A DNA stretch of 64,000 nucleotides from Cutaneotrichosporon cavernicola (Eukaryota > Basidiomycota > Tremellomycetes > Trichosporonales > Trichosporonaceae), in contig NC_083394.1 of NCBI RefSeq assembly GCF_030864355.1, positions 3,162,001 through 3,226,000 on the forward strand, given 5' to 3'. Below, piece by piece: positions 46,461 through 56,365 of the stretch. Numbering within the stretch: position 1 is the first letter of the stretch; every line of letters begins with the position of its first letter. The notes under the pieces were generated by a model. The model was given only the letters and a program-made list of their open reading frames with translations. It made no database searches and was not told the origin of the DNA. The translations under genes and the position numbers were made by a program.

Positions 46461-47942
46461 CTAGTGCTTGGGCTTCACGCGGCGCTTCGGCGGTGGCGGC
46501 CGCACCTCATCCTCGTCAGAGCTCTCCTCTTCCTCCTCGTCGCTGACGTCGCCAGCCAGAGCATCCGCGTCCCACCCGTCGTCGTCGTCGGCGTCCGCAC
46601 CGTGGTCCTCGTAGTCAAATCCGTCCTCGTCATCCTCCTCCTCGTCGTCATCATCCTCCGCGGCAGCGCGGCGACGCTCAAGCGCCTCCTCGGGGTCCAT
46701 GTCAGACAGCCCGTCGACGTCAACGTCGCTCTCCTCCTCCTCTTCCTCCTCGTCCTCGCCCTTGGCCTTGGCCTTCTCTGCCTTCTTGCGCGCGACGTTC
46801 GCAGCCTGCTCAGCACGGCGGGCCTCGCGCAACCGCCGCCGTTCGTCGTGTGCGCGCTGCTGAGCAGCGTTCTGACCCTTGCTTCGCGCCTCAAAGTGGT
46901 GGAACACGGTTTGTCCCTCGCCACGCTTGCTCCCGACCAGACCCTCGACGATCTTGACGAGCTGCAGCTCGAGTCGCGGCCCAGTCTCAAGCAGACGGAC
47001 AGCCTTACGCTCGCCCTTACGGTTCCCGCGCCCGACATAGTCCTCGGGCAGCTCGACGGCGTTCGAGTCACTCTCCGCCTCGCTCGCCTCGCTCTCGCTC
47101 ATGCTGTCGTACCCCTCCGATCCCGGGCTGCTTCCTCGCCGGCGAAGGAGGTAATCGGCAATGTCGTCGGCGCGGGTAAGGTCCGGTGCCTTGGATGGGT
47201 TAAGGAGCTTGCGAACGCGGCGCGAAACACCCTGCGGGCGCACGCTGATGATAAAGTGCCGGATGCTCACGAGACCCGTGGAGTGGTTGTACGAGACGAG
47301 GAGGACGCGGCGGAAAGTCGGGAGAGCACTCTTCTCGACCTGGATGGGAGGGAAGAGGCCCTGGAACATAGTCGAGACGAGGCGGAGCTGCGGCAGTGCG
47401 GTGCCATCAGTTGGCTGCTGGAACCCGTTGAGCACGAGCAGCGGGGGGTTGCGGTACTCGCCGCCAGGTGACTTGGCGATGTTGCGCAGCGTCCCGCGGG
47501 CGTTGGTGATGTCCCTGTGGTTAGCAAAACGGAAAAGAAAAAAGTCAAAGGTGGAACTCACTTCATCAGCGAGTAGCGCAGCACACGGAAGGTGAGCGTT
47601 GGGCCCTGGGGGAGACGCGCTACGCGGAGATGCAGATTCGCGGCATCAGTGAGCGTAAACCCCATGAGGTGGGTGACGCCGAGTGTCGGCGCGATGGTGA
47701 GATAGTCGCGAAGGCGGGCTCCTGGGCGCTCGCGAAGGCGGGTAGCCGTGTTGGGCTCCATGACCTGGCGGACGTCGCGGACGAGTGCTTCCACTGATTT
47801 TGTCACATGCCCAGACTACAGTCAGCTGCATTCATCCTAGCAGACGTACCTTGATGACAAACGACTTGGGGGCGCTGACCTCGGCCTCGCTTGCCTGTGC
47901 GCCCTTAAGGTGGGTCCTGTTCTTTCTTCTACGCTTGCCCAT
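46461..47942 (-). CDS. SSF1: Brix-domain ribosome assembly factor SSF1 (Peter Pan type)
   Basis: SSF1 binds 27S pre-rRNA and helps order early 60S processing in the nucleolus. Exons 47850-47942, 47562-47815 and 46461-47514 give 466 aa; introns are 34 and 47 nt. The basic N-terminus MGKRRRKNRTHLKG leads to the Brix domain (VIKSGHVTKSVEALVRDVRQVMEP, TLGVTHLMGFTLTDA, GPTLTFRVLRYSL, YRNPPLLVLNGFQ, TMFQGLFPPI). The rest of the domain ends near KIVEGLVGSKRGEG. The C-terminal third is strongly charged: Lys/Glu helices followed by several acidic runs and a basic end (PKRRVKPKH). The gene stops 62 nt from the convergent STE14. Confidence 0.94.
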
Positions 47943-48469
47943 TGCGAGTGGTTGATGGAAATTGAGATGTTGTTAGGTGGCTAGGTGAAGGTCGTAGGTG
48001 GTCCGAAATATTGTGAATGTGCCCTGGGTGGCGACGGCCCCACGTCATTCCAATGAGGTATCACACGTGAAAGCCGCGTGGCAGCGAAGGGGAGCTTGCC
48101 CACCCACGTTAATCAGATAACGATCATGTCGGCGCGGGGGTATGAGTATGAATACCCCGCTCCCTCACTCTCTACATCGCCGAGCTCCAACTTTGATGAA
48201 GCGAGCATCAGTTATTACAGTAGTTGTGATGGTGATGGAGGTAGTGGGTTCTGAAACGTGGTTGACACGGTGCCCCTTCCTCCAATCTGATCCCCCCACT
48301 TTAAAGTCGAAGAGCTCGGCGTCGGGATAAACGGTCCGGGGTCTTCACCCAGGCCACCCGAGCCAAAGGACCAAAGGAAGAAGGAACGGGTCACATGGCT
48401 TCAAGTCTTGCCAGCTCTCGTTCGCACCACCTCAAAATCCACCCACTCCCTTCCATCACAACCACACAA
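47943..48469. other. Intergenic region, 527 nt, SSF1/COA1-like divergent promoters
   Basis: Both flanking genes read away from it. It contains a CACGTGA word at 48065-48071. No gene is supported; an in-frame ATG at 48395 belongs to the leader or an extended form of the next gene. Confidence 0.5.
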
Positions 48470-49775
48470 ATGTCGCTGCGGCTCACTCTCCTCCGCCCCG
48501 TCCGGGCTCCACTCCGCCCACAGCCCCTCCTCCGCCGATGGTATGCCGACGAGCCAGACGCCCCCGTCAAGCCCAAGAGGCGGCCGCCGCCGCCCCCGTC
48601 TGCACCAATGGAGCCGACGACATTTGACGGCAAGGCCACGCCGCGCGACGTCCACAACCGCCCTGCGCTGCGTGGGATGCCTGGAGTTATGAGCCCATGG
48701 GAACTCGAGCGGCAGCACTCGCGCCCAAGGAGCAACCGGGCTGGACCACGGCCAGCGCCCAAGCCCAAGCTCGAGGAGCATATGTTCAATGAGAGTGCGG
48801 CGCCGCGCGCCATCTACCAGCGTCCTACGAGGGATTTGCCTGTTGTGAACGTGAGTGCGGAAGAGAGGGAGGGGAGATATGGGGAGGGGTGGGTTTGGGA
48901 AAGGCTGGGAAGGAAAAATCAAGTTTGGGCCGGCATCGGCAACTCGACAGCTACGCGAGCTCGGGAGGTGGCCCATCGACGAGAGGACTCTGCCCAGAAC
49001 AGCGGCTGTTTGTTGCTCGAGGCTATGTTGGTTGGAGAGTGTGGCTGCTCGATCTGAGAGGGCGTCGTGGGCTGGTGGAGGCATTCGGAATGAGAGGCTT
49101 GGGGCATGGCTAACACCAGTCCCGGATAGGGTTGTGGATCGCGCTCGGTGTCCTAGGCCTTGGCGGCTGGGGTCTCTTCATCCTCTACGCGACCAACAAC
49201 GAGCGCTACTCTTCGTCAGTGGTGCGCCAGGTGTCGTTCCAGCTTCGCAACAGCCCCGAAGTGGCTCAGTTGCTTGGCGACCACGTCCGCTTCTCGCGCA
49301 ACTACTGGGGCTTTGGCGAGCCATGGATCGCGGGCGGGATCAACCTCATGCAGGGCCGCATTGATGTCAAGTTCCGCATGCGCGGCGACAAGCAGGAGGG
49401 CACGGTGTACTTTACGTCTATCCGGCCGACGCAGGGCGCGGGGTGGCGCATTGGTGAGTGACGGTGACGGGCGAGTGTTGTACGACGTACAGGTCTGGTG
49501 CGAGGAAGGGAGATTTCTATCCTATCTCAACATTTCGGAGCGTCTCCTCTCCACATCCCCACCCCACGCTAACTCCAGTCCGCTACAAGCTCGTCGGCGA
49601 GTACGGCGACACCATCCGACTCGATGACAAGGTCGGCCGCCCCGTCCTTCCCGACGAGGCAGCGGCCGATACGTCCAACCCTGCGGCCGACGTCACCCTC
49701 TCGTCACCTGCCGAGGTCGCCCCAGTCCAGCCGACCAAGGCGGTGGCGTGGATCCCCGAGACGCGGGCGGTGTAG
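48470..49775 (+). CDS. Mitochondrial cytochrome c oxidase assembly factor COA1-like
   Basis: COA1 family proteins are inner-membrane factors of early cytochrome oxidase assembly; TIM21 of the protein import machinery shares the fold and is the main alternative. Exons 48470-48850, 49120-49453 and 49579-49775 give 303 aa. The start has a mitochondrial presequence (MSLRLTLLRPVRAPLRPQPLL). One membrane segment (IGLWIALGVLGLGGWGLFIL) follows a long basic Pro-rich linker. The intermembrane-space domain reads QLRNSPEVAQLLGDHVRF, INLMQGRIDVKFRMRGDKQ and GTVYFTSIRP, close to the COA1 pattern. The C-terminal extension after VRYKLVGEYGDTIRLD is not conserved in my memory of the family. Introns are 269 and 125 nt. 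Confidence 0.72.
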
Positions 49776-49927
49776 AGGGATAGAGCATATGTACAACCCT
49801 ACAACCATTCCAATGCATCTTGACCGGAATGAGGTCAGCAATCTTTTGAGCTGTGAGACATAGACGTCATAAAATGTCGGGACATTCGGACCTCCACCGA
49901 GGTCATCTTGTTGTTTTGTCCACATTC

Positions 49928-51141
49928 ATGTCCGGATTACCAAGAGTTCAACTCATGCCTAAAATGTTCGGCCCCCTTTCGTGCAGTCTGACGACAGCGC
50001 TAAAGCACTCCTTATCGACCTCAATGGCACGCTGTATGTCGGGAACGCGCCTACACCCCGCGCCGTGGCTGCGCTTGAGCGGTTGAGGGATGCGCGCGTG
50101 CCCTTCATCCTGTGGTGCGTTGACCTCATCTTCCCTTCGTCGCCCTCCCTTCCTGCTACACTCAGCCTCTTCTGACATTCGCTGTGCGGCCTGGATGCAG
50201 CTAAATGCAGCTCAAACAACTCGCAACAGTCCGAGACCCGCCTCCTCTCCACGCTCGGGGATATGGGCCTGCACGCCTCCCCCCAGGAACTAATGACGAG
50301 TCTTGGGGCTTGCCGTGCACTCGTCGAGAAACGGGGTTTGTCGTGAGTCCTCCTTCCATCACCGCCATTGTCCTACGCCAATAGCCCTCTCACGCCAGCC
50401 CATATCTCCTCTTATCCCCGAACGCGCTCGACGAATTCAAGTCTCTCACCACTCGCCCTCCAGCCGAATGCGACGCCGTCGTGATCGGCCTGCACCCCCC
50501 CGGCTTCGGCTACGAGAACCTGAACACGGCCTTCCGCATCCTCAAGCAGGAACCACTTCTCCCCACCGACTCTCGAGAGGACATGACAGCGGCGTCTACC
50601 CCCGCCATTTCCAGAAACCCCTCCCCGTCCCCCGGTATTGGACGAAAGCCGGTCCTCATTGCGCCCCACAGGGCTGCGTTCTCCCAGGGCAATGCGACGG
50701 ACACACTTCCGGCCGGGTTGAACCTCGGTATTGGGCCTTATGTCGCTGCGCTGGAGTACGCCAGTGGAGTTAGGGCCGAAGTTGTCGGGAAGCCTACCAG
50801 GGCTTTCTTTGAGTTGGCGCTGGCAAGGCTGAGGGAGATAGGAAGGGCCGAGGATGGGGAGGTGGCTATTGTTGGGGATGATGTTGATAATGATCTCGGA
50901 GGAGGAGCTAGAGAGTTGGGGTTGCAGCGGATTCTTGGTGAGTCTGAACCAGGTGCAGAGATGAGGTACGAGAAGAGGAACGAGGGGAGGGAGGAACTTG
51001 GAAGTAAAGGGAGGGAGAGCACGAATAAAACTGATCACAGTGCGGACGGGCAAGTACCGGCCTGGTGCCGAAGAAGGGTCTCACCCGCCCGACAGAGTAT
51101 ACGACTCGTTTGCAGACTATGTCGATGCGATCCTGGCCTAG
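49928..51141 (+). CDS. HAD-superfamily phosphatase (HDHD2/LHPP-like)
   Basis: The protein resembles the HDHD2/LHPP branch of the HAD hydrolases, which act on phosphorylated small molecules or phospholysine/phosphohistidine. Firm exons are 49987-50114, 50211-50342, 50399-50937 and 51041-51141. Motif I reads LLIDLNGTLYVG (nucleophile Asp; the second Asp of DxD is replaced by Asn, as in HDHD2 relatives). Motif II is FILCSNNSQQS across the first intron. GIGPYVAALEYASG, VVGKPTRAFF and VAIVGDDVDNDLGGGARELG carry motifs III and IV. The end VRTGKYRPG and YDSFADYVDAILA fits the family. The frame has no ATG after a stop at 49960, so an upstream exon exists; I suggest 49928 (MSGLPR), but its donor is poor and this start is weak. 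Confidence 0.82.
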
Positions 51142-51261
51142 ACACTTCCAGTAGACATGCAGCATCTGACAGCTGAGGCGCGTGACCTGTGTCTGTGGCA
51201 GAACTTGAGTCGCACAATCACACCGAGGCGAAGCGAATGATCCATGCAAATAAAGAAAAGT

Positions 51262-52204
51262 CTAGTTGTCACCCTCGAGTGGCATGCCAGCCAGGAGCAT
51301 CTTGACAGCGATTTCGAACAAATAGTCGAGGCACTCGGCTTGCGTCTTGGCCGACTCCCAAGTGGGGCCTGGTGTGAGCGTGAAGAACACAAGGGACAGT
51401 TTAGTAAACTGTCCTGCAGCTGCTATTCACCCCAAATATACACGCCGTGCCGACGCACGAGAATGGCCGCAGCGTCGGGGTACGTCGTCATGGCTTCGGC
51501 CATGCTCTCAGTGAGGTCTTCCTCGCGCGCCGTGTTCTCGATAATGGGCACCTCGAGGGTGTTGAAGTAGGCGAGGGTCTTGCCGACGCCGCCGAGGCGC
51601 ACGCCCTTGATCATCTCCTGGTGCGAGATGCGGAACGACTTGGCGTTCTTGCCCAGGAGGAGGGTGAGCATGACTGATGTGAGCGACGAGTCTGGAGCGA
51701 AGCAAGAGGAAAGCGGGCGGGCGAGCGGGGAGGAGTGAGGGCTGGCCCGCCGGCGCGCCAAGGGGCCAAACGCGTTGGAGAGGGGTGTGGGTTAGTAGGG
51801 GTGGAAGAGAAGGATGAAAGGAAAAGCTGAGGTAGGGATGGTAGCTGAAACAGAGAAAGAGAAAGCTACCCACCAGCATGCTGCGAATGCGTGTGAATAC
51901 AGCTCTGCGCGTCACGTTGCGTAAAAGCATTCCAGAACAGCGGCGTGCACTGCGACTCGGACAGGCCCTATGATCAGCTCTCTAGGTCCATCCAGACTCC
52001 ACTAGCTAATAAGTACCTTCTTAGAGGGGATCCGCATAAAGTCGCGCTTACTCCCCGGCTTCGGGACCGAGCTCTGGGCAAAGGGGAGCACGAACATGTG
52101 CTCTGGGAGGATACGTTCCTTCTGCACGCCAGAGGGGGCGAGGTATACGAGAGGGCTGGGGTTAGTACGTTGGAAGGAGGGGGTAGGAGGGGGGAGGGGG
52201 GGGA

Positions 52205-52241
<37 letters not shown>

Positions 52242-52627
52242 GAGAGGGAGATGGGAGGATAGGGAGGAAGACGAGGGGGGGGGGGGGGGGGGGGGAAGAT
52301 GAAGACTTACCCCTGGCGCATGCTGATACCACCGCCGGTACCAGTAACCCATCCGAGCTTGTAGAACTCGCGGCAGAGCTCGGGGATGAGGTTTGCGGGC
52401 TACGTGGGCATAACGGAAGTTGTAGGAGATAAGGATTATGCAGGTGAGGCAGGTGACAGACAGGTGACATGGCGCGGGGTCAGCGAGTGTCCATGCAGAG
52501 TCCGACCGTGCGGCCCAAGAGTGACTGAGTGACTCACGTGCTCGGGGTCGTCGCTCTTCACGAGTGCCTCGGCGGCGGGCGAGAGGGGCTCAACGTCGCC
52601 GTAACCTGGGAGAGTAATTGGTGCCAT
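51262..52627 (-). CDS. MDE1: Methylthioribulose-1-phosphate dehydratase MDE1
   Basis: MDE1 dehydrates methylthioribulose-1-phosphate in the methionine salvage pathway; it is a class II aldolase-fold zinc enzyme in the cytosol. Six exons (52538-52627, 52311-52399, 52017-52155, 51874-51967, 51431-51673, 51262-51368) give 253 aa, the usual size. Introns are 138, 155, 49, 200 and 62 nt. Marks are [57 protein letters not shown] (His zinc ligands), HQEMIKGVR with the catalytic Glu, [26 protein letters not shown] and [14 protein letters not shown]. The second intron carries long G runs (52190-52295). The final stop is at 51262-51264. Confidence 0.94.
52186..52296. repeat. Poly-G tracts inside MDE1 intron
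   Basis: The plus strand has runs of more than 20 consecutive G (52208-52237) and again near 52276-52295, set in GGA/GAGG repeats. The MDE1 transcript reads the C-rich strand. They lie inside intron 52156-52310. Exact run lengths may be affected by sequencing. Confidence 0.9.
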
Positions 52628-52850
52628 TGCCAGTAGTCCAAGAGAAGAATGAGAGAAGAGAGGGGGTTCGGGTTGTCAACAAGCCAAGGATCAACTTTCA
52701 TGTGGAGGGAGGCACGTGCGAAATCGGACTGATACCCGCTGAAATACGAGCAAATCCATTACAAATTTCTAATGACGCGACGTGCGCGACATGCTACAGG
52801 CGGCAATTATACATGTCTCGCTGTCTAGATGTCTAGATGTCTCTAGATGC

Positions 52851-54842
52851 CTACAACTCGTCCTCGTCCTCACCCATGGCCGCCAGGAAGCTTGCAAAGT
52901 CGCGTTCCTTGGCTACCTGGACGTCCACCTGGCGCACCTCACGTACCTCTTTACGCTCCTTCTTCTCGATGCGGCGCTGCTTGGCGGTCTTGGGTGGCTC
53001 GTAGGCCGTCTCGTCGACGTCCATCCCCATAAAGCCGAGGAGGAGTTCGCCTTCAGTTTGTTCGGCGGCCGCACGACGTTTCTTGGCCTTCTTCGCTTCC
53101 TTCTTCGCCTTTTGCTTGTCCCCACTCATGGTTGGGAGGGCGGCGCGTTCCTCGGCGGTGAAGAGGCGGGTTGGATCGGCTGCGGCGCGGGCGGGGGCGT
53201 TGAAGGTACGTGTGTTCTTCAGTGAGGGGTTGAAGGTTGATGTGGGGAAGGGAGGGGGGGAGAGGGAAATGGAGCGGCCGACGGGGGAGGAGGCGGACGA
53301 TGCAGGGGAGAATGCGCCGGCCCATGCCGAGGCCGACGCCGCGACTGGGGCCAAGGCGGGCGCTGATGGAGGAGCGACGTCCTCCTCCATCTCGTCAGCG
53401 ACGAAGCCGGCGTCGCCCTCCTCACCGTCCCAGTCGCCCTCGCCGCCGATGTCGTCGAACAGCCCGTCGAGGGTAAACGCCTCGCTGAGGTTGTTGAGGA
53501 TTTTGGCGTCGCCGACGCGCGCACCGTCCATGGCGACGTCGGCGTCGGCGTCGGCCGCCTCAGCCGCCTCCTGTGGTTTGCTCGACGTGTGCACAGCCGG
53601 CGGACGGGTGTAGTATGGAATCTTGCCCGAGTTCCAGTCACGCAGAACCTGTACAGCTGCGGCTTCGAGGTCTGGAATGCCGCCACGCCCGAGGCGACCG
53701 CGCGTGAGGGCGAGCTTGATGAGAAAGTCCTTCGTGTCGTCCCATGGAGGCAGGTTGTAGAGGTTCATGAGGAGCTGGGGGTCTGCGCGTTCGAGCACGA
53801 CGTCGATGGGCGCGACGGGGTCCTCGACGAGTTCGGCCTTGACGGCGTTACGGAGCATCATCTCGGCCTGTTTCCGCTTACTGTCCCCGCTCGCCAAGTC
53901 GCGGATGTCCTCGAGCACAACACCGGGACAGTCGAGAATCTTGACGCCCTTGTCAAGCACAACCTCCTGCACGACACGAGTCTTGCCTGGCATAGCGGCG
54001 ACGCCACAAGCGCGTGAGCGCTTGAGGGAGTTGATGAGCGATGACTTGCCGACGTTCGGGTATCCGACGACGCCCACAGTCAGGGCCGAATGAGGAGTGC
54101 TGAGTGCGTACTGTTTGAGCGCGCCGAGGAGCTCAGTCGCGCCCATACTCGAGCTGGTCTGGGGGAGCTCGCGCAGCGTCTGCTTTTGTCCGGGTACGCT
54201 CTGGGCTGTGAGCGGCACTGTCGCCTGGCTGAGATGTCCGCGCTGGGACTGGGTCGAACTCTTGAATGGCCAGGTTGCGGCTGTGTGCTTCAGGTGCTTG
54301 AGCCAGGATTGGAGATTGTCGATGGGCACAAGGTCGATCTTGTTAATGACAAAGATGAGCTTCTTGCCCTTCGAGTCGCGCTTGCGCACCTCCTCCTCGA
54401 CCCATTTGGATCGCGTTCCCTCCGGATCACGCGCATCAAGCACCTGGATAATGACGTCCGCACGCTCAATAACCTTGCGCAGCTCGCGCATGAAAGCCTT
54501 GGCCGAGCTGTCGCGGACTGTAAGCGACGCGTCGACGGGCGCCAAGTCCTCCTCCACGGCTTCGATAAAGTTATCTCCTGCATGCCGGGACGTGCTGGCA
54601 AGCGCGTGGATCGAAGTTGGTCCGCCGGCTCTTTCGGGCTGCTATCAGCTTGGTTTGGGGAAGGCTCACCCTTGCTTTGGCGAAGCGGCCGGTCTGCGCC
54701 TTGCTCTTCAGCGCCGTGAGCTTGGGCACCCCGCCGTCTTTCTGGCGCCGCGCCGTCGGCACCGAATAAACCTTTCCCTTTGGCTTGGAGCTGTTTTCTG
54801 GTGTAAGCCGGATTCTCTTCTAGACGTACTTGCTTTGGGCAT
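52851..54842 (-). CDS. NUG1: Nucleolar circularly permuted GTPase NUG1 (nucleostemin-like)
   Basis: NUG1-type GTPases act in 60S subunit maturation and export. Exons 54830-54842, 54670-54797 and 52851-54641 give 643 aa. The GTPase motifs are in permuted order: INKIDL (G4), DARDPE (G5) near the start, then GYPNVGKSSLIN (G1), PGKTR (G2) and DCPG (G3). The N-terminus is basic. The C-terminal half is long, acidic, Pro/Ala/Ser-rich and ends with Lys-rich coiled regions, where a nucleolar signal is likely (KQKAKKEAKKAKKRR). The second intron is only 28 nt if TAG is used and 31 nt if the following CAG is used. Both stay in frame; the longer form drops one Gln. It is divergent from the thioredoxin gene (205 nt). 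Confidence 0.9.
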
Positions 54843-55047
54843 GTTCGTGAGCTTGTGAGGAGCGATGTCACAACGATGTCAATATATCAAGCAGGGAGAG
54901 TGAAACAATTTTGGCCACCCAAATCTCAAACCCACTCACCCCAGCCTGAGCCCAGCCAGCGGACATTGCCAATCTCCGCACCTCCACTTTATGAACAACC
55001 TAGAACGGCTTCCTCAGCCAGCTCAAAGCTCAACTGCATCATCCACC

Positions 55048-55706
55048 ATGTCGCTTCTTCGCTCCTCCCTCTGCACTGCCCGTTCCCTGACTATTGCGCG
55101 GGGATTATCGACCTCGGCCGTGCGACGTGACCACTTCCTCGACGTTGACCCTGCTGTGCGTCACCTCCAAACTGGCTCTAATGCTAATGATAGGCGTTCA
55201 AGGCGCGCGCGATTGACGGCGGCTCCAAGCCGGTCTTGGTTGATTTCTACGCCGAGTATGCCTCAGAGTTAAGAGAGAGCTAATGTCAAGCTGGTGCCAG
55301 CCGTGCCGCGTGCTCTCGCCGGTTCTCAAGAAGCTCACTGGGCCCGAGACCGAGTTCGACCTCGTGACCGTCGATGTTGACAAGCACCCCGAGCTGGCGG
55401 GCGAGTTCAAGGTGCGTCGGCCCAGATCCGAGACTGATAGAGGCTGGGAGGAGCGGGGTGTGGGGAGTGGGGTGTGGGGAGGTGGAGGGTTGGGGTTGGG
55501 AGGGGTGGGAAGACGGGTGGGCACCGGGCACGCGAGGCACGTCGATGCTTACATGCTTACGCCAGGTGACCGCGCTCCCGACCGTCGTCGCGTTCAAGGA
55601 CGGCAAGGTCAAGAACAAGTTCCGTGAGTTGATTATCTAGAGTATCTGACAATCAGTTGGGTTCCGGAGCGAGGCGGATGTGAAGAAGTTCCTCACTATG
55701 CTTTGA
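55048..55706 (+). CDS. Mitochondrial thioredoxin
   Basis: This is a small dithiol oxidoreductase with a mitochondrial presequence, likely the TRX3 equivalent. Exons 55048-55155, 55194-55255, 55291-55411, 55566-55623 and 55657-55706 give 132 aa; introns are 38, 35, 154 and 33 nt. The presequence runs MSLLRSSLCTARSLTIARGL then STSAVRR. The active site reads DWCQPC (residues 57-62), a variant of WCGPC with Gln at the third position. The segment VLVDFYA precedes it, and the cis-proline is in VTALPTVVAFKDGK. The C-terminus (FRSEADVKKFLTML) completes the final helix. The gene is divergent from NUG1 and convergent with GCV2. Confidence 0.94.
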
Positions 55707-56365
55707 TATGCATACATAGAGTTCGGATGGGAGTTGGGCCGGTGAGGGGGGATGGGGGGAGAGAGGGGGGGGGGGAGGGGGGAGACAATTTGAGGGGAGG
55801 GGGAAGTAGTTAGGAGGTTTAGCAATATTGAGCTGGGAGAACCGTCGCATCGATACTGAGACGCTGGGGATGGAGCGACTGCAAACTGACCGCCTACGGC
55901 CACAAGGGGGGTCGCCCGGCGTGGTCGGAGATGTATCGCTTGTCAGCCCAACCGCTCTCCCCACTAGGAACGGGTTGCTTGTACATCGCCAATAATCAAT
56001 AATGGAGAGTTGCTGCGGGCCTGCCGCTGGATCGAACATGTGTTGTTGGTCAAGTTTCATGTTTCTACACATTTTGTGAGCGGGGGAGGGGGGAGACAAT
56101 TTGAGCTCGTACCATCTCCTTACCTCATCGTCTACAAAGCCACATCTCCCGCCTCCTGCCTCGCGTCCTTGACGCTCACCGCTTTACTGACGAAACTGCA
56201 TAATGTTATAACACGACGATTCTATTGAGATTGCGCTAGGTTGAACTTAACTGATGATGAGGTATATGCACTGAAACGATCCAAGAGTCCGAGACGAAGA
56301 GGACACGGCCTGGCGACCGGCGCGTCTTGCTCAACGCGTCTGCTGTCCATATCTCTCAGAGCCGT
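55707..56365. other. Convergent intergenic region, 659 nt
   Basis: This holds the 3' ends of thioredoxin and GCV2. A GA/G-rich stretch lies at 55742-55810. A 24-nt word starting GGGGGAGGGGGGAGACAATT occurs at about 55774 and again near 56082. No gene is supported. Confidence 0.55.

Noticed and set aside
46317..47471. A 384-codon plus-strand frame opposite SSF1
   Set aside because: Leu/Val-rich shadow of the SSF1 coding strand; the Brix motifs are on the minus strand.
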